Shown piece after piece: positions 52,726 to 61,697 of a DNA stretch of 64,000 nucleotides. Positions within the stretch are counted from its first letter, which is position 1; the number at the start of each line of letters is the position of its first letter. Made by a program: the position numbers and the translations under genes. Source of the stretch: JAGQUL01 sp038212015. GTDB taxonomy: Bacteria > Actinomycetota > Thermoleophilia > Gaiellales > SKUG01. The notes beneath the pieces were generated by a model, which saw nothing but the letters and a program-made list of their open reading frames with translations, did no database searches and was not told the DNA's origin. The stretch spans positions 1 to 64,000 of the forward strand of contig JBBQUY010000003.1 of NCBI GenBank assembly GCA_038212015.1, given 5' to 3'.

Positions 52726-54558
52726 ATGACCCAGACGCATGATGCCACCAAGTACCGAACGCACGAATGCGGCCATGTCGGCCTGTCCGACGTGCCCAAC
52801 GCGCTGTACCGACTCGCGCGCATCGACGACGAGGTGCGCGTCACCGGCTGGGTCAACTCCGTGCGCGACCACGGTGACCTCATCTTCGTCGACCTGCGCG
52901 ACCGCACCGGCATCGTGCAGCTCGTCATCGACCCCTCCGATGCACCCGCAGCGCACAAGGTCGCCGAGGCGCTGCGCAACGAGTTCTGCGTGATGGCCCG
53001 CGGCAAGGTCCTGGCACGTGCGACCGAGCTCATCAACCCGAACCTCGCCACCGGCGCGGTGGAAGTGCGCGTCGACGAGCTCGAGGTGCTGTCGACGTGC
53101 GAGGTGCTGCCCTTCCAGCTCGACGACGACAACGTCAACGAAGAGGCGCGCCTCAAGTGGCGCTTCCTCGACCTGCGCCGCGAGCGCATGTTCGGCAACC
53201 TGCAGCTGCGCTCGCACATCACGCAGGTGATGCGGCGCTACCTCGACGCGCGCGGCTTCCTCGACGTCGAGACCCCGATCCTCACCAAGTCCACGCCGGA
53301 GGGTGCGCGCGACTTCCTCGTGCCGAGCCGTCGCGGCCCGGGCCAGTTCTTCGCGCTGCCGCAGAGCCCGCAGCTGTTCAAGCAGATGCTCATGGTGGCG
53401 GGCATCGAGCGCTATTACCAGATCGCTCGATGCTTCCGTGACGAGGACCTGCGCGCCGACCGCCAGCTCGAGTTCACGCAGCTCGACGTGGAGATGAGCT
53501 TCGTCGAGCAGGAGGACGTGCTCCATCTGATGGAAGGCCTCATGCGCGAGGTCTGGAAAGAAGTCGCGGGCGTCGAGTTCGACGAGCCGTTCGTTCGACT
53601 GCCGTTCCGCGAGTCGATGCTGCGTTTCGGCTCCGACAAGCCCGACCTGCGCTTTGACCTGGAGATCGCCGATCTGACCCAGGCGTGGGCCGGCACCGAG
53701 TTCGGCGTCGCGCGCGGTGCGATCGACTCAGGTGGCGCGGTGCGCGTGCTTGCCGCTCCCGGCGGTGGACGCTTCAGCCGCAAGGACATGGACGAGCACA
53801 CCGAGTTCGCGAAGCAGTTCGGTGCCAAGGGCCTCGCATGGTTCATCGTGGAGGAGGACGGTGCCCTGCGCTCTCCCGTCACGAAGTTCCTGACCGAGGA
53901 CGAGCAGACCCAGCTCAAGGGCCTGTCGGGTGCAAAGCCTGGCGACGCGATCTTCATGATGGCTGACACCGATCACGTCGTGAGCCGCGTGCTCGGTGCC
54001 CTGCGCACGCGTCTGATCGAGGAGCTCGAGCTCGTTCCCGAGCGCGAATGGGTGTTCGCGTGGATCGTCGATGCGCCGCTGTTCGAGCACGACGAGGACC
54101 GCAACCGCCTCACGTTCGCGCATCACCCATTCTGCCAGCCGACGCCCGAGACGCTCGCGCTGCTCGACACCGACCCGGCAGCGGTGGTGGCGCAGGCGTA
54201 CGACCTCACGCTCAACGGCTGGGAGCTCGCGTCCGGATCGATCCGCGTGCACGACTACACAGTGCAGCAGAAGATCTTCAACGTGCTCGGCATGAGCGAG
54301 GCAGAGGCGGAGGAGAAGTTCTCGTTCTTCCTGCGCGCGCTCAAGATGGGTGCACCCCCGCACGGTGGCATCGCCCCGGGCCTCGACCGAATCGTGATGC
54401 TGCTCGCGCGCGAGCAGAACATCCGCGAGGTGATCGCCTTCCCGCGTCAGCAGTCGACGTTCGATCCGCTCACCGAGTCGCCGAGCCTCGTCGACCAGGA
54501 GCAGCTCGACGAACTGCACCTGCGCACGGTGCAGCCGCCCGTGACCGCGAAGGCCTGA
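52726..54558 (+). CDS. aspS: Aspartate-tRNA ligase, probably non-discriminating type
   Basis: 610 aa bacterial-type AspRS with OB-fold anticodon domain, catalytic core with GAD insertion and motif 3 GIAPGLDRIVML. In the anticodon domain the segment VNSVRDHGDLIF has His at position 49 where discriminating enzymes such as that of E. coli have Leu; His is linked to acceptance of tRNA-Asn as well. This would fit a GatCAB route to Asn-tRNA, but no gat or asnS gene lies in the window to test it. Palindrome B4 follows the stop. Confidence 0.95.
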   Translation: MTQTHDATKYRTHECGHVGLSDVPNALYRLARIDDEVRVTGWVNSVRDHGDLIFVDLRDRTGIVQLVIDPSDAPAAHKVAEALRNEFCVMARGKVLARATELINPNLATGAVEVRVDELEVLSTCEVLPFQLDDDNVNEEARLKWRFLDLRRERMFGNLQLRSHITQVMRRYLDARGFLDVETPILTKSTPEGARDFLVPSRRGPGQFFALPQSPQLFKQMLMVAGIERYYQIARCFRDEDLRADRQLEFTQLDVEMSFVEQEDVLHLMEGLMREVWKEVAGVEFDEPFVRLPFRESMLRFGSDKPDLRFDLEIADLTQAWAGTEFGVARGAIDSGGAVRVLAAPGGGRFSRKDMDEHTEFAKQFGAKGLAWFIVEEDGALRSPVTKFLTEDEQTQLKGLSGAKPGDAIFMMADTDHVVSRVLGALRTRLIEELELVPEREWVFAWIVDAPLFEHDEDRNRLTFAHHPFCQPTPETLALLDTDPAAVVAQAYDLTLNGWELASGSIRVHDYTVQQKIFNVLGMSEAEAEEKFSFFLRALKMGAPPHGGIAPGLDRIVMLLAREQNIREVIAFPRQQSTFDPLTESPSLVDQEQLDELHLRTVQPPVTAKA

Positions 54559-54570
54559 TCCGCGTCAGTG

Positions 54571-54611
54571 TGGTTGTCCTGACTGCGACCAGATCGCAGT
54601 CGACGCGACCA
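54571..54611. repeat. Palindromic repeat family B, copy 4
   Basis: TGGTTGTCCTGACTGCGACC ... GATCGCAGTCGACGCGACCA, starting 12 bases after the aspS stop. Confidence 0.75.
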
Positions 54612-54631
54612 GACGCGTGGAAACGCGCCAC

Positions 54632-54674
54632 GTGGTTGTCCGGACTGCGACCGGATCGCAGTGGTCGTAACCAC
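54632..54674. repeat. Palindromic repeat family B, copy 5
   Basis: GTGGTTGTCCGGACTGCGAC ... GATCGCAGTGGTCGTAACCAC (outer arms GTGGTTG/TAACCAC). Second tandem copy in the interval where aspS and the coiled-coil gene converge. Confidence 0.75.
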
Positions 54675-54771
54675 CCACACGCGCCTTTGGGGCATCAACG
54701 AATAGGGGCGCCGATCGTGAGATCGACGCCCCGGGTGCCTTGCGGCAATGTGCGTGGGATGCGGTGGTTGA

Positions 54772-55962
54772 TCAGCCGTGCTGCTGCGGCTGGCGCTGCA
54801 GCTGCACGACGTTCTGCTGCTGGTCTGCCTTCGGCATGACCGGCATCATCTGCGTCAGCTGCGAGATGAGCGGCTCGAGGCTCTCGAGCACCTGGCGACG
54901 GCGCTCCTCGAGGCGACGGATCTGGTCCTTGAGACGATCCTGCTCGCGCATTGCTTCCTGCGCGCGCACGGTCGCGAGGCGGCGCTGCTCCGCGAGCACC
55001 TGCTCGCCCTCACGGCGCGCGGTCTCGACGATCGCGCGCGCCTCCGTCTGTGCCTGCTGGAGCACCGCCGTGGCGTCGCCGCGCAGCGTGCCGGCTTCTT
55101 CGTTGGCACGAATCAGGATCTGCTCACCCGTCTGCTGGGCTTCGCTGATGATCTCCTCGACCTCGCCGAGCAGCACGCGCGCCTGCGCCTGTCCATGCTC
55201 ACGGATGCGCTCGGCCTCGTCCTCGGCTCGATCGATGATCTCCTCAGAGCGCGCGTGCGCCGTGCGCAGCTCGAGCTCCATGCGGTGCTGGACGTTGGAG
55301 GCCTCGTCCTCGATGAGCTGCACGAGCCGACTCACGTCGATGCCGATCGACGCGGCGGCGTTCGCGCCTCCGCTGCCGGGCACGAACGATGCCGTCGACA
55401 CGGGAGCGGGCTGGGTGGGGGCGAGCTCCGCGGCGGGCGCGGGCTGGGGCGTCGGGGCCGCGGGCGTCGGCTCGAGCGTGACGGAGCCCGTGGCCTGCGG
55501 GGTCGTGGGCTCGGCCGCGGCGGTGGGCACGGAGACCGGCTTGAGCGCGGCATCGAGGCGGGCCTCGATGTCGGCGTCGGTCTCGGGTGCGGGGGTGGTG
55601 GGCGTGGGCTGCTGCTGCACGGTGGCCTCCGATGCGGGCGTCGTGGTCGAGGTGGGCGTCGGGACCGACGTGGTGGTGACGGCGGGGGCTCCGGTGGCGG
55701 TGGCACCGCTCATTGCCGCGAGGTCGTTGGCACGCGCGATCACGGCGCGCTGCATGTCGAGCTTGGCGCGATCGGGCTCGTCAGCGACGGCTCGCGCGCC
55801 GACCAGCTCATCCATGCGACGAGCCAGGTCATCGACGGTCGCGACCGCCTGGGCGGTCGCGTGGGACGTCGTCGTGTCATCGGCATCGTCGGAGCGCTTG
55901 CCACGGCGGAACAGGCCGCGGCGAGTGCCCTCGCTACCGGTGGCTTCCATGGATCCCTTCAC
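54772..55962 (-). CDS. Coiled-coil protein, DivIVA-like C-terminal part
   Basis: 396 aa. A basic head (RRGLFRRGKR) and a short helix are followed by a Pro/Thr/Ala-rich linker (about 85-210), then about 150 residues of continuous coiled coil (EDEASNVQHRMELELRTAH, EEIIDRAEDEAERIREHG) as in DivIVA/Wag31-type or polar scaffold proteins, and a Gln-rich end. The classical DivIVA N-terminal domain is not seen. GTG 55962 has AGGAG eight bases upstream; ATG 55950 is the alternative. Divergent from the large Ala/Pro-rich membrane protein. Confidence 0.7.
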   Translation of the reverse strand: MKGSMEATGSEGTRRGLFRRGKRSDDADDTTTSHATAQAVATVDDLARRMDELVGARAVADEPDRAKLDMQRAVIARANDLAAMSGATATGAPAVTTTSVPTPTSTTTPASEATVQQQPTPTTPAPETDADIEARLDAALKPVSVPTAAAEPTTPQATGSVTLEPTPAAPTPQPAPAAELAPTQPAPVSTASFVPGSGGANAAASIGIDVSRLVQLIEDEASNVQHRMELELRTAHARSEEIIDRAEDEAERIREHGQAQARVLLGEVEEIISEAQQTGEQILIRANEEAGTLRGDATAVLQQAQTEARAIVETARREGEQVLAEQRRLATVRAQEAMREQDRLKDQIRRLEERRRQVLESLEPLISQLTQMMPVMPKADQQQNVVQLQRQPQQHG

Positions 55963-56069
55963 GAACTTCTCCTCGCTGCGGTGCGGTGCGTCGGCAGGCC
56001 TGTGACGTGCACGGGACGAGTGGGCATCCGAGCACGTGCGCAGGTCGTGGATTGCGCGACGGTAGCGAG

Positions 56070-56097
56070 GTTGTACCCCTGCCGACACGGCTTTGAA
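56070..56097 (-). promoter_or_regulatory. Possible promoter of the coiled-coil gene
   Basis: Minus strand TTCAAA (56092-56097), 16 bases, TACAAC (56070-56075), about 100 bases before the start codon. Confidence 0.35.
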
Positions 56098-56225
56098 CAT
56101 GGAGAACCGACTTGCCATTCCTGCCGTATGCCAAGGCGCGTCAAGCGCTCCGGAAGTCGTGCCGATAGCGCATCGGAACCCGTGCGTCGCAGCTGTGATG
56201 CCGGATACGAAGGAGCAATTCGACC

Positions 56226-58325
56226 GTGTCGGTACCCACGACATTGCAGGGAACTCATGATGGATGCGGCGGAGCAGTCGTGTTCCGTCCCGCCACCCAT
56301 CGTCGCGAGCTGCTCGCCGGACAAGCTGTCCTGCTGAGCGCTGCGTGCCGCACCTGCGGCGCCACCCTGACCACCGAATGGCGACTTCCCGATGCGATGG
56401 TCGAAGCATTCCGGGCACAGGAAGCTACGACGGTGCACGCACACGTCGCTGAAACCGAGTCGCTGCCGATGGCCGCCGGAGCCGAGGACTGGCGCTCGGC
56501 GGAAGCGCCCCCGCGACGCGAGGTGCCCGTTGCGCCGCCTGTGGCGAGCCTCGGCGACTGGCGACTGCGCACCGCGCGACGACCCGCATTCGACCCGCAC
56601 ACCCCCGTCGGCTACGACGAGCCGTCGCTCCAGCCCGGTTTCACGTCCGAACCTGCTCCCGCCATGGACCCGGCGATGGACGCGTACATGACGCAGTTCT
56701 CATCGAAGGTCGAATCCGCCCGCGAGAGCCTGCGTCGCGCCAGTTCCGGCCTGCCGTCGACGCTCGATGGCTCCGACTCCGGTTTTCGCGCTCCGAACCT
56801 GTCCCGGCGCCCCGACCTGGGGGCCTCGACGCTCTCGCGAACACCGTCGACGCTGCGCCCTGCGGCACCTGAAGCGCCAGCCGCCGCCGAACCTGCCGCC
56901 CAGGCCATCGAAGCCGCGATCGCATCACCAACCTTTGCCGACGACGTCGTGGCGCCGCTCACTGCTCCTGCAGGCATCGCCGTGGTCGAACAGCCCGAGC
57001 CGGCAGTTCAGCCCGAGCCGGTGGCGCAGCCCGAGCCGGTCGTGCAGCCCGAGTACGTCGAGCCTGCGCCGCAGCCCGAAGCTGTCGCACCCGCCGCCCC
57101 CGAGTTCGTCGAAGCACCCGTGCCAGCTGCCCCGACACCCGAGCCGGCCCCGGCGGTCGCCGCCCCCGCGCCGGCTGCCCCCGCCGCCCCCGCGCCGGAG
57201 ATCGCACCCACCGACGCGGACGTGTTCCCGCCCCTCGAGCCGCCCGCGCCACTCGCCGCAGCCCCCGAAGCGGCTGCAGCACCCGCCGCGGATGCCGCTG
57301 CTGGCGTGTGGACCGAACTGCCCGTTTCTGCACCCGCCGCTCCGGCCCTGGCCGCTCCGCCAGCTCCGGCTGCCGTGCCCGCCTCGTTTGCGCCTCCCGC
57401 GCCAGCCCCGCTGGCTGCCGCGCCCGCGGCCTCGGCATCACCGGACGCCCCTCAGGCCGAGCCAGAGGCCCCTGCAAGCTTCGCCGACGCCTTCGGTGAG
57501 GCGACCGTCGCCGCACCCCAGCTCGTCGAGCCTGCACTGAGCGCCCTTGCTGGTGGTGCCCCTGCCGCAGCTCCGGCACCCGCCGCCGCTCCCGCAGTCG
57601 CAGTCGCCGCTGCCCCCGCGATGCCCGCGGCGCCAGCCGAGCCCGACGCTTCCGTCGCGTTCGAGCCCGATCGTGGCTTCGATTGGGGCAGCGAGGATCC
57701 GAACGCGCCCGCCACCAGGAAGCGCGGCCTGCGTCTGGGACGAAAGGCCAGGACCGCCACGCCGGTCGATCCAGCCGCGGGCCCGGAAGTCGTGTTCGAG
57801 CCGGCGCCCGACGCCGACCTCGCCGGTACGCGATCACGATCGCTGATCGGCCTGCCCGCCGTCGTGCTGGTCGTGCTGCTCGCCGCGATCGGCGGATTCG
57901 CCGCCAAGGAAGTCTTCACCACCGACACGGCGGCCCTCCAGCAGCAGAGCGCCGCGCTGCTGACCGATACCACCACCGAGATTCCCCCGGCCGACAGCGT
58001 GGTCCCGCCCGCCGACCCCGCCGCTGCCCCGAAGACCGCGGCCCCCAAGGCCGGCGCCGCCAAGGGCACCACCAAGCAGGCCGCCACCACGGCCAAGACC
58101 CCGCCCGCCACCGCGACCACTACGACCCCCACGACACCTCCCGGCAACGCCGTCGCCGACACCGGCGGCGCACTCGCCGATGCCGCGGCGGGTGCGGGAA
58201 CCACCGCTCCCGCGGCTGCGTCCAACGCTGCAACCGCTCAGGTTCCCGCCGACGCTGCCGATACGGCTGTCGTGACGGCGTCGGCTGCCCAGTCCTCGTC
58301 CAACCCGTTCGCCCGTCCGCAGTGA
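56226..58325 (+). CDS. Large Ala/Pro-rich membrane protein with N-terminal zinc-ribbon-like domain
   Basis: 699 aa, not recognised. Residues 10-60 contain HDGCGG and CRTCGATL, a likely zinc ribbon. Residues 190-500 are an Ala/Pro/Glu-rich low-complexity stretch including QPEPV units. One membrane helix (SLIGLPAVVLVVLLAAIGGFAA at about 543-563, quoted in part) separates a cytoplasmic ribbon from an outer Ala/Thr/Pro-rich tail. GTG 56226 has AAGGAG ten bases upstream. A lipoprotein gene follows, perhaps in the same unit. Confidence 0.75.
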   Translation: MSVPTTLQGTHDGCGGAVVFRPATHRRELLAGQAVLLSAACRTCGATLTTEWRLPDAMVEAFRAQEATTVHAHVAETESLPMAAGAEDWRSAEAPPRREVPVAPPVASLGDWRLRTARRPAFDPHTPVGYDEPSLQPGFTSEPAPAMDPAMDAYMTQFSSKVESARESLRRASSGLPSTLDGSDSGFRAPNLSRRPDLGASTLSRTPSTLRPAAPEAPAAAEPAAQAIEAAIASPTFADDVVAPLTAPAGIAVVEQPEPAVQPEPVAQPEPVVQPEYVEPAPQPEAVAPAAPEFVEAPVPAAPTPEPAPAVAAPAPAAPAAPAPEIAPTDADVFPPLEPPAPLAAAPEAAAAPAADAAAGVWTELPVSAPAAPALAAPPAPAAVPASFAPPAPAPLAAAPAASASPDAPQAEPEAPASFADAFGEATVAAPQLVEPALSALAGGAPAAAPAPAAAPAVAVAAAPAMPAAPAEPDASVAFEPDRGFDWGSEDPNAPATRKRGLRLGRKARTATPVDPAAGPEVVFEPAPDADLAGTRSRSLIGLPAVVLVVLLAAIGGFAAKEVFTTDTAALQQQSAALLTDTTTEIPPADSVVPPADPAAAPKTAAPKAGAAKGTTKQAATTAKTPPATATTTTPTTPPGNAVADTGGALADAAAGAGTTAPAAASNAATAQVPADAADTAVVTASAAQSSSNPFARPQ

Positions 58326-58579
58326 GGAATCCCATGTCCCACGAAACCGACCCGAAGCGAGGCCCATGGTCAGCGGCTGAAGCCGCTGCTATGGTGGGTG
58401 CAGACCCGGCCCAGCGAGCGGCGCAAACCGTCGAAGGGCCAACACTTCACGATCGGGAGATCGGGTTCGGCCGCGGCCTTGCTTCGTCCGACAGGTCACC
58501 CACCTGCAATTGCAGGTCCTCACGAGCGTCTGCACGTTCGTTCGGGCCGGGTCGACTTTCCACACGCCTTGGAGCACGC
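58326..58579. promoter_or_regulatory. Leader or promoter stretch with perfect 16-base palindrome
   Basis: ACCTGCAATTGCAGGT at 58502-58517 is a perfect palindrome, 62 bases before the lipoprotein start. AGCGGCTGAAGCCGCT at 58373-58388 is a second hairpin. An in-frame ATG at 58334 with GAGGA six bases upstream could extend the next gene through this stretch, but third-position G/C drops sharply here (about 14 of 25 codons from 58334), arguing for non-coding. Confidence 0.45.
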
Positions 58580-59338
58580 ATGCTCGGCGTCGTGGCACTC
58601 GCGCTCGTCGCCGCCGGTTGTGGCGGCAGCCCCGACGCACTGCTCAACACGCCGACCGAGAACGCCATCGGCACGCCCGCACCCGCCGATACGACACCGC
58701 TCGTCGCCAACGAAGAGCAGCCCGGCGTCAACGAGATCGGCTCCGCGGACGCCAAGGTCGGTGCCCCGGTCAAGGTGTCCGCGATCACCCCCAAGAAGTT
58801 CGCCAAGGCGCACTGCTCCAAGCCGATCATGGTCGTCTTCTACCAGCCCGAGTCGATCCTCGATTCGAACCTGTTCGGCCAGGCCAAGGCCGCGACCAGG
58901 GGCGTCGATGACGTCGTGACGCTCGTCTACACGCCCCGCGACGTGAAGACGTTCGGTGACCTGCCGGCCAAGCTCGGCCTGCTCACCACGCCCGGAATCG
59001 CCACCATCGGCCGCGACGGCACGATCGAGAACTTCTGGACGACGTACGTCGACAGCGCGCTCATCAAGCGCTCGCTCCAGAACGCCGAACGATCCAAGCC
59101 GTGCAAGGTGAGCAACGACGACGTGCCTGCCGCAGGTTCCGCACTCGTGGATGCGACGACCGTCGCCAACGGCGGCACCGTCGCCAACACGACCGCTGAT
59201 CCGCTCGCCGGTTCGCCGCCGAACACCCCGGCCGTCGACGCCGCCCCATCCTGCACCGACGCCTCAGTCGGCACGGGTGTCTGCACCGGCACCAGCGCCA
59301 GTACTGATCCGCTCGGTGGAATCACGCCCGGCGTCTGA
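58580..59338 (+). CDS. Lipoprotein with thioredoxin-like features (tentative)
   Basis: 252 aa from ATG 58580, with GGAG five bases upstream. Hydrophobic start MLGVVALALVAAGCGG carries a lipobox (AAGC, C14) but lacks the usual basic residues; the longer start at 58334 would supply RLSTRLGAR before it. Residues about 60-170 (KPIMVVFYQPESILDSNLFG, LGLLTTPGIATIGRDG) have the beta-strand pattern of a thioredoxin-like fold without a CxxC pair. The tail is Thr/Ala-rich with three cysteines. Role unknown. Confidence 0.6.
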   Translation: MLGVVALALVAAGCGGSPDALLNTPTENAIGTPAPADTTPLVANEEQPGVNEIGSADAKVGAPVKVSAITPKKFAKAHCSKPIMVVFYQPESILDSNLFGQAKAATRGVDDVVTLVYTPRDVKTFGDLPAKLGLLTTPGIATIGRDGTIENFWTTYVDSALIKRSLQNAERSKPCKVSNDDVPAAGSALVDATTVANGGTVANTTADPLAGSPPNTPAVDAAPSCTDASVGTGVCTGTSASTDPLGGITPGV

Positions 59339-59377
59339 ACCGACGCTGACGCGACGCCTGCTCCGCACGTTCGCGTG

Positions 59378-59383
59378 TACGCT
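59378..59383 (+). promoter_or_regulatory. -10 element TACGCT before mnmA
   Basis: TACGCT five bases before GTG 59389 and eight before ATG 59392; no Shine-Dalgarno. Confidence 0.5.
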
Positions 59384-59388
59384 GTCGC

Positions 59389-60942
59389 GTGATGCGCAGC
59401 GTCCGACAGCACCTCGACGACCCCAGCCTGGGGGACGGCTTCATGGCTCCCGGCGACGCTGCGGCTGACGGCTGCGCCGGCGGCTCCTGCGGCGTGCTCG
59501 CGCACTACCTGCTCGACGTCGACGCCAACGGCGTGATCGTCGACTGCTCCGCGCGCGTCCGCGGCCGTGCATCAGCCTTCGCGACCGCCAGCGCGCTGTG
59601 CGAGGCAGCTCGCGGTCGCACCGTCGTCGACGCCGCCCGCCTCGGCCTCAGCACGCTCCATCCCAGCTTCGCCGACTTCGATGACGAAGACCGCGAACGC
59701 GCACTCGTCGCCGAAGACGGCTTCCACCACGCACTCGGCCGTTGGCTGCTCACCCGCATGCAGGCCGCGCCCGACGGCACCGGCGCGCTGCGCCCGCAGA
59801 TCCCGCCTGCGATCACCGACACCTCCGAGCGACCGAACGTCGTCGTCGGCATGAGCGGTGGCGTCGACTCCGCCGTCGCGCTGCATCGCCTGCTCGACGC
59901 CCACGACGGTCGCGTGATCGGTGCCACCCTGCGCCTGTGGATCGACCCGCGCGCGCCAGACCCCGAAGCGGCCTGCTGCAGCCCCGACTCCGTGCGCCGC
60001 GCCCGCGAGACGTGCCACGCAGCCGGCGCGCCCCACCTGTCGATCGACTTGCGCGAATCCTTTGCCCGCGCGGTCGTCGTGCCGTTCGTGACCGATTATG
60101 CCAACGGCAGCACCCCGAACCCGTGCGTGCGCTGCAACGGGCGCTTCCGCCTCGACGAGCTCGTCCGCCTGGCAGACGTCGTCGGCGCGCAGCGCGTCGC
60201 CACCGGCCACTACGCACGCACCGTGACCCGCCACGGCACCACCCTGCTCGCGCGCGGTGACGACTCCACCAAGGACCAGTCGTACATGCTCGCCCAGGTC
60301 GAGCCCGCCACCGCCGCACGACTGGAGTTCCCGCTCGCGCACGAGCACAAGGTCCGCGTGCGCGCCGAAGCCGCCGGCCTCGGGCTCGAGCAGGCGACGA
60401 CGGCCGAGAGCCAGGAAGTCTGTTTCCTCGGCGGCGGCGACTACCGCCAGTTCCTGTCGCGCGCGGGTGCGATGGGAACGCCCGGCGAGATCGTCGTCGA
60501 GCGCGATGGAGTCGACGAGGTCGTCGGCACCCACGACGGCGTCGCACGCTTCACGCCCGGCCAGCGCAAGGGCATCGGCATCGCCGCGCCCCACCCGCTG
60601 TACGTGCTCGACGTCGACCCGAAGTCGGGCCGCGTGCTCGTCGGTCCGGAGGATGGTTCCCTGGCGCGCACGCGCGTACGCGTGGACGACCTCGTCTGGC
60701 ACGACCCGATCCCGCCTGAGCGCGTGCACGTGCAGCTGCGCTATCGAGCCCGCGACGGCGCCGCTCCCGCACGCGTGCTCGACCTCGCAGGCGACGGCAC
60801 CGCGACGCTCGAATTCGAGGGTTCTCAGCGCGCACCGGCACCCGGCCAGGCCGCCGTGCTCTACGACGATGACGGTGTCGTGCTCGGAGTCGCACGTATC
60901 GTGCGCGATCCTGATGTGGCGCGCGCCCGATCCGGGCGCTAG
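59389..60942 (+). CDS. mnmA: MnmA tRNA 2-thiouridylase with N-terminal IscU/NifU-like domain
   Basis: 517 aa, about 140 longer than usual MnmA. The C-terminal 370 residues are MnmA, which adds sulfur to U34 of Lys, Glu and Gln tRNAs: ATP site GMSGGVDSAV (about 154-163), NPCVRCN with C246/C249 and SQEVCFL with C345. Residues 28-90 match the IscU/NifU_N pattern: GSCGVLAHYLLDVDANGVIVD, then VRGRASAFATASALCEAARG. C34 fits the first scaffold cysteine; the second (normally in GCA) is replaced by RA, and C71 may correspond to none. So a scaffold-like domain that has lost its full cluster site is fused to the thiolase. Start GTG 59389 or ATG 59392. Confidence 0.88.
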   Translation: MMRSVRQHLDDPSLGDGFMAPGDAAADGCAGGSCGVLAHYLLDVDANGVIVDCSARVRGRASAFATASALCEAARGRTVVDAARLGLSTLHPSFADFDDEDRERALVAEDGFHHALGRWLLTRMQAAPDGTGALRPQIPPAITDTSERPNVVVGMSGGVDSAVALHRLLDAHDGRVIGATLRLWIDPRAPDPEAACCSPDSVRRARETCHAAGAPHLSIDLRESFARAVVVPFVTDYANGSTPNPCVRCNGRFRLDELVRLADVVGAQRVATGHYARTVTRHGTTLLARGDDSTKDQSYMLAQVEPATAARLEFPLAHEHKVRVRAEAAGLGLEQATTAESQEVCFLGGGDYRQFLSRAGAMGTPGEIVVERDGVDEVVGTHDGVARFTPGQRKGIGIAAPHPLYVLDVDPKSGRVLVGPEDGSLARTRVRVDDLVWHDPIPPERVHVQLRYRARDGAAPARVLDLAGDGTATLEFEGSQRAPAPGQAAVLYDDDGVVLGVARIVRDPDVARARSGR

Positions 60943-60945
60943 GCT
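60940..60945 (+). promoter_or_regulatory. -10 element TAGGCT of the sigma-factor operon
   Basis: TAGGCT over the mnmA stop codon; transcription would start near 60952, 27 bases before GTG 60979, which has a strong Shine-Dalgarno. Confidence 0.45.
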
Positions 60946-60978
60946 GGCCCGAACCACGGCGTGTCGAGGGAGGCCACG

Positions 60979-61428
60979 GTGGACGGGGAAACCGCGAAGG
61001 CGATCATGTGGCTCGGCCTTGCGCTGCTGTTCGCGCTCGCGGGCATCGGCACCGGCTACGTGCTTTGGCGCGTCGGTCGACTGCTGCGCCGCACCGAGCA
61101 TGACCTGCATCGTACGGTCGACGAGGTCGTGCCGATCATGGCCAAGGCCGGCGTGAGCATGGATCGAGTCAACGACCAGCTCGGCAAGGTCGACCTGATG
61201 ATGGACAGTGCCGTCGACATGGCCGACGCGCTCGATTCCACCGTCCGCGCCGTCTCCCACGCCGTCACCGAGCCGGTACGCGCAGTCTCCTCGACGTTCG
61301 CTGGAGCCGCCGAAGCCGCTCGCAGCTTCCGCGATCGCGTCGGCGACGACGAACGCTTCGACGATGCACCCAGCGCCGATGAGGACGCCGACGACCGTGC
61401 ACCCGAACCGGCGGGAAGTGCCTCGTGA
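60979..61428 (+). CDS. Single-helix membrane protein, DUF948-like
   Basis: 149 aa. One N-terminal helix (AIMWLGLALLFALAGIGTGY), then a long amphipathic helical stretch with DEVVPIMAKAGVSMDRVN and DLMMDSAVDMADALDS, and an acidic tail; resembles DUF948 general-stress-type proteins. GTG 60979 is chosen for GGGAGG five bases upstream; TAGGCT at 60940-60945 is a likely -10, overlapping the mnmA stop. First of four overlapping genes ending in the sigma factor. Confidence 0.65.
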   Translation: MDGETAKAIMWLGLALLFALAGIGTGYVLWRVGRLLRRTEHDLHRTVDEVVPIMAKAGVSMDRVNDQLGKVDLMMDSAVDMADALDSTVRAVSHAVTEPVRAVSSTFAGAAEAARSFRDRVGDDERFDDAPSADEDADDRAPEPAGSAS

Positions 61429-61697
61429 GCGTCGTGCGCGGGATCGTCGGAGCAGCACTGGGCGCAGCCACGGCTGGCATCGCGATGCGGGTTCGTTCCG
61501 TCGCCAAGGAACGCGACCAGTCGCTCCTGGACGTAGCCGGCGACCTGCCTGGAATCCTCGCCGAGGACGCCACGCGGATCGCCGACGCAGCCCGTCATGC
61601 GCTGGAAGACGGGCGCGAAGCGTCACGGACTGCCAGAATCGACTTCGACGAGCAGGTTGCCAGCCGTTCTCGTCGAACGAAGGGGAACGATGTCTGA
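61425..61697 (+). CDS. Small hypothetical protein of the sigma-factor operon
   Basis: 90 aa, not recognised. A Gly/Ala-rich N-terminal segment (VVRGIVGAALGAATAGIAM) could be a short membrane helix, followed by a charged helix. GTG 61425 overlaps the previous stop (GTGA) and its own stop overlaps the next start, so translation is coupled through the operon. Confidence 0.6.
   Translation: MSVVRGIVGAALGAATAGIAMRVRSVAKERDQSLLDVAGDLPGILAEDATRIADAARHALEDGREASRTARIDFDEQVASRSRRTKGNDV

Noticed and set aside
50061..54674. Palindrome family B as CRISPR repeats
   Set aside because: Copies are single or paired, diverge in sequence, and lie kilobases apart without regular spacers.
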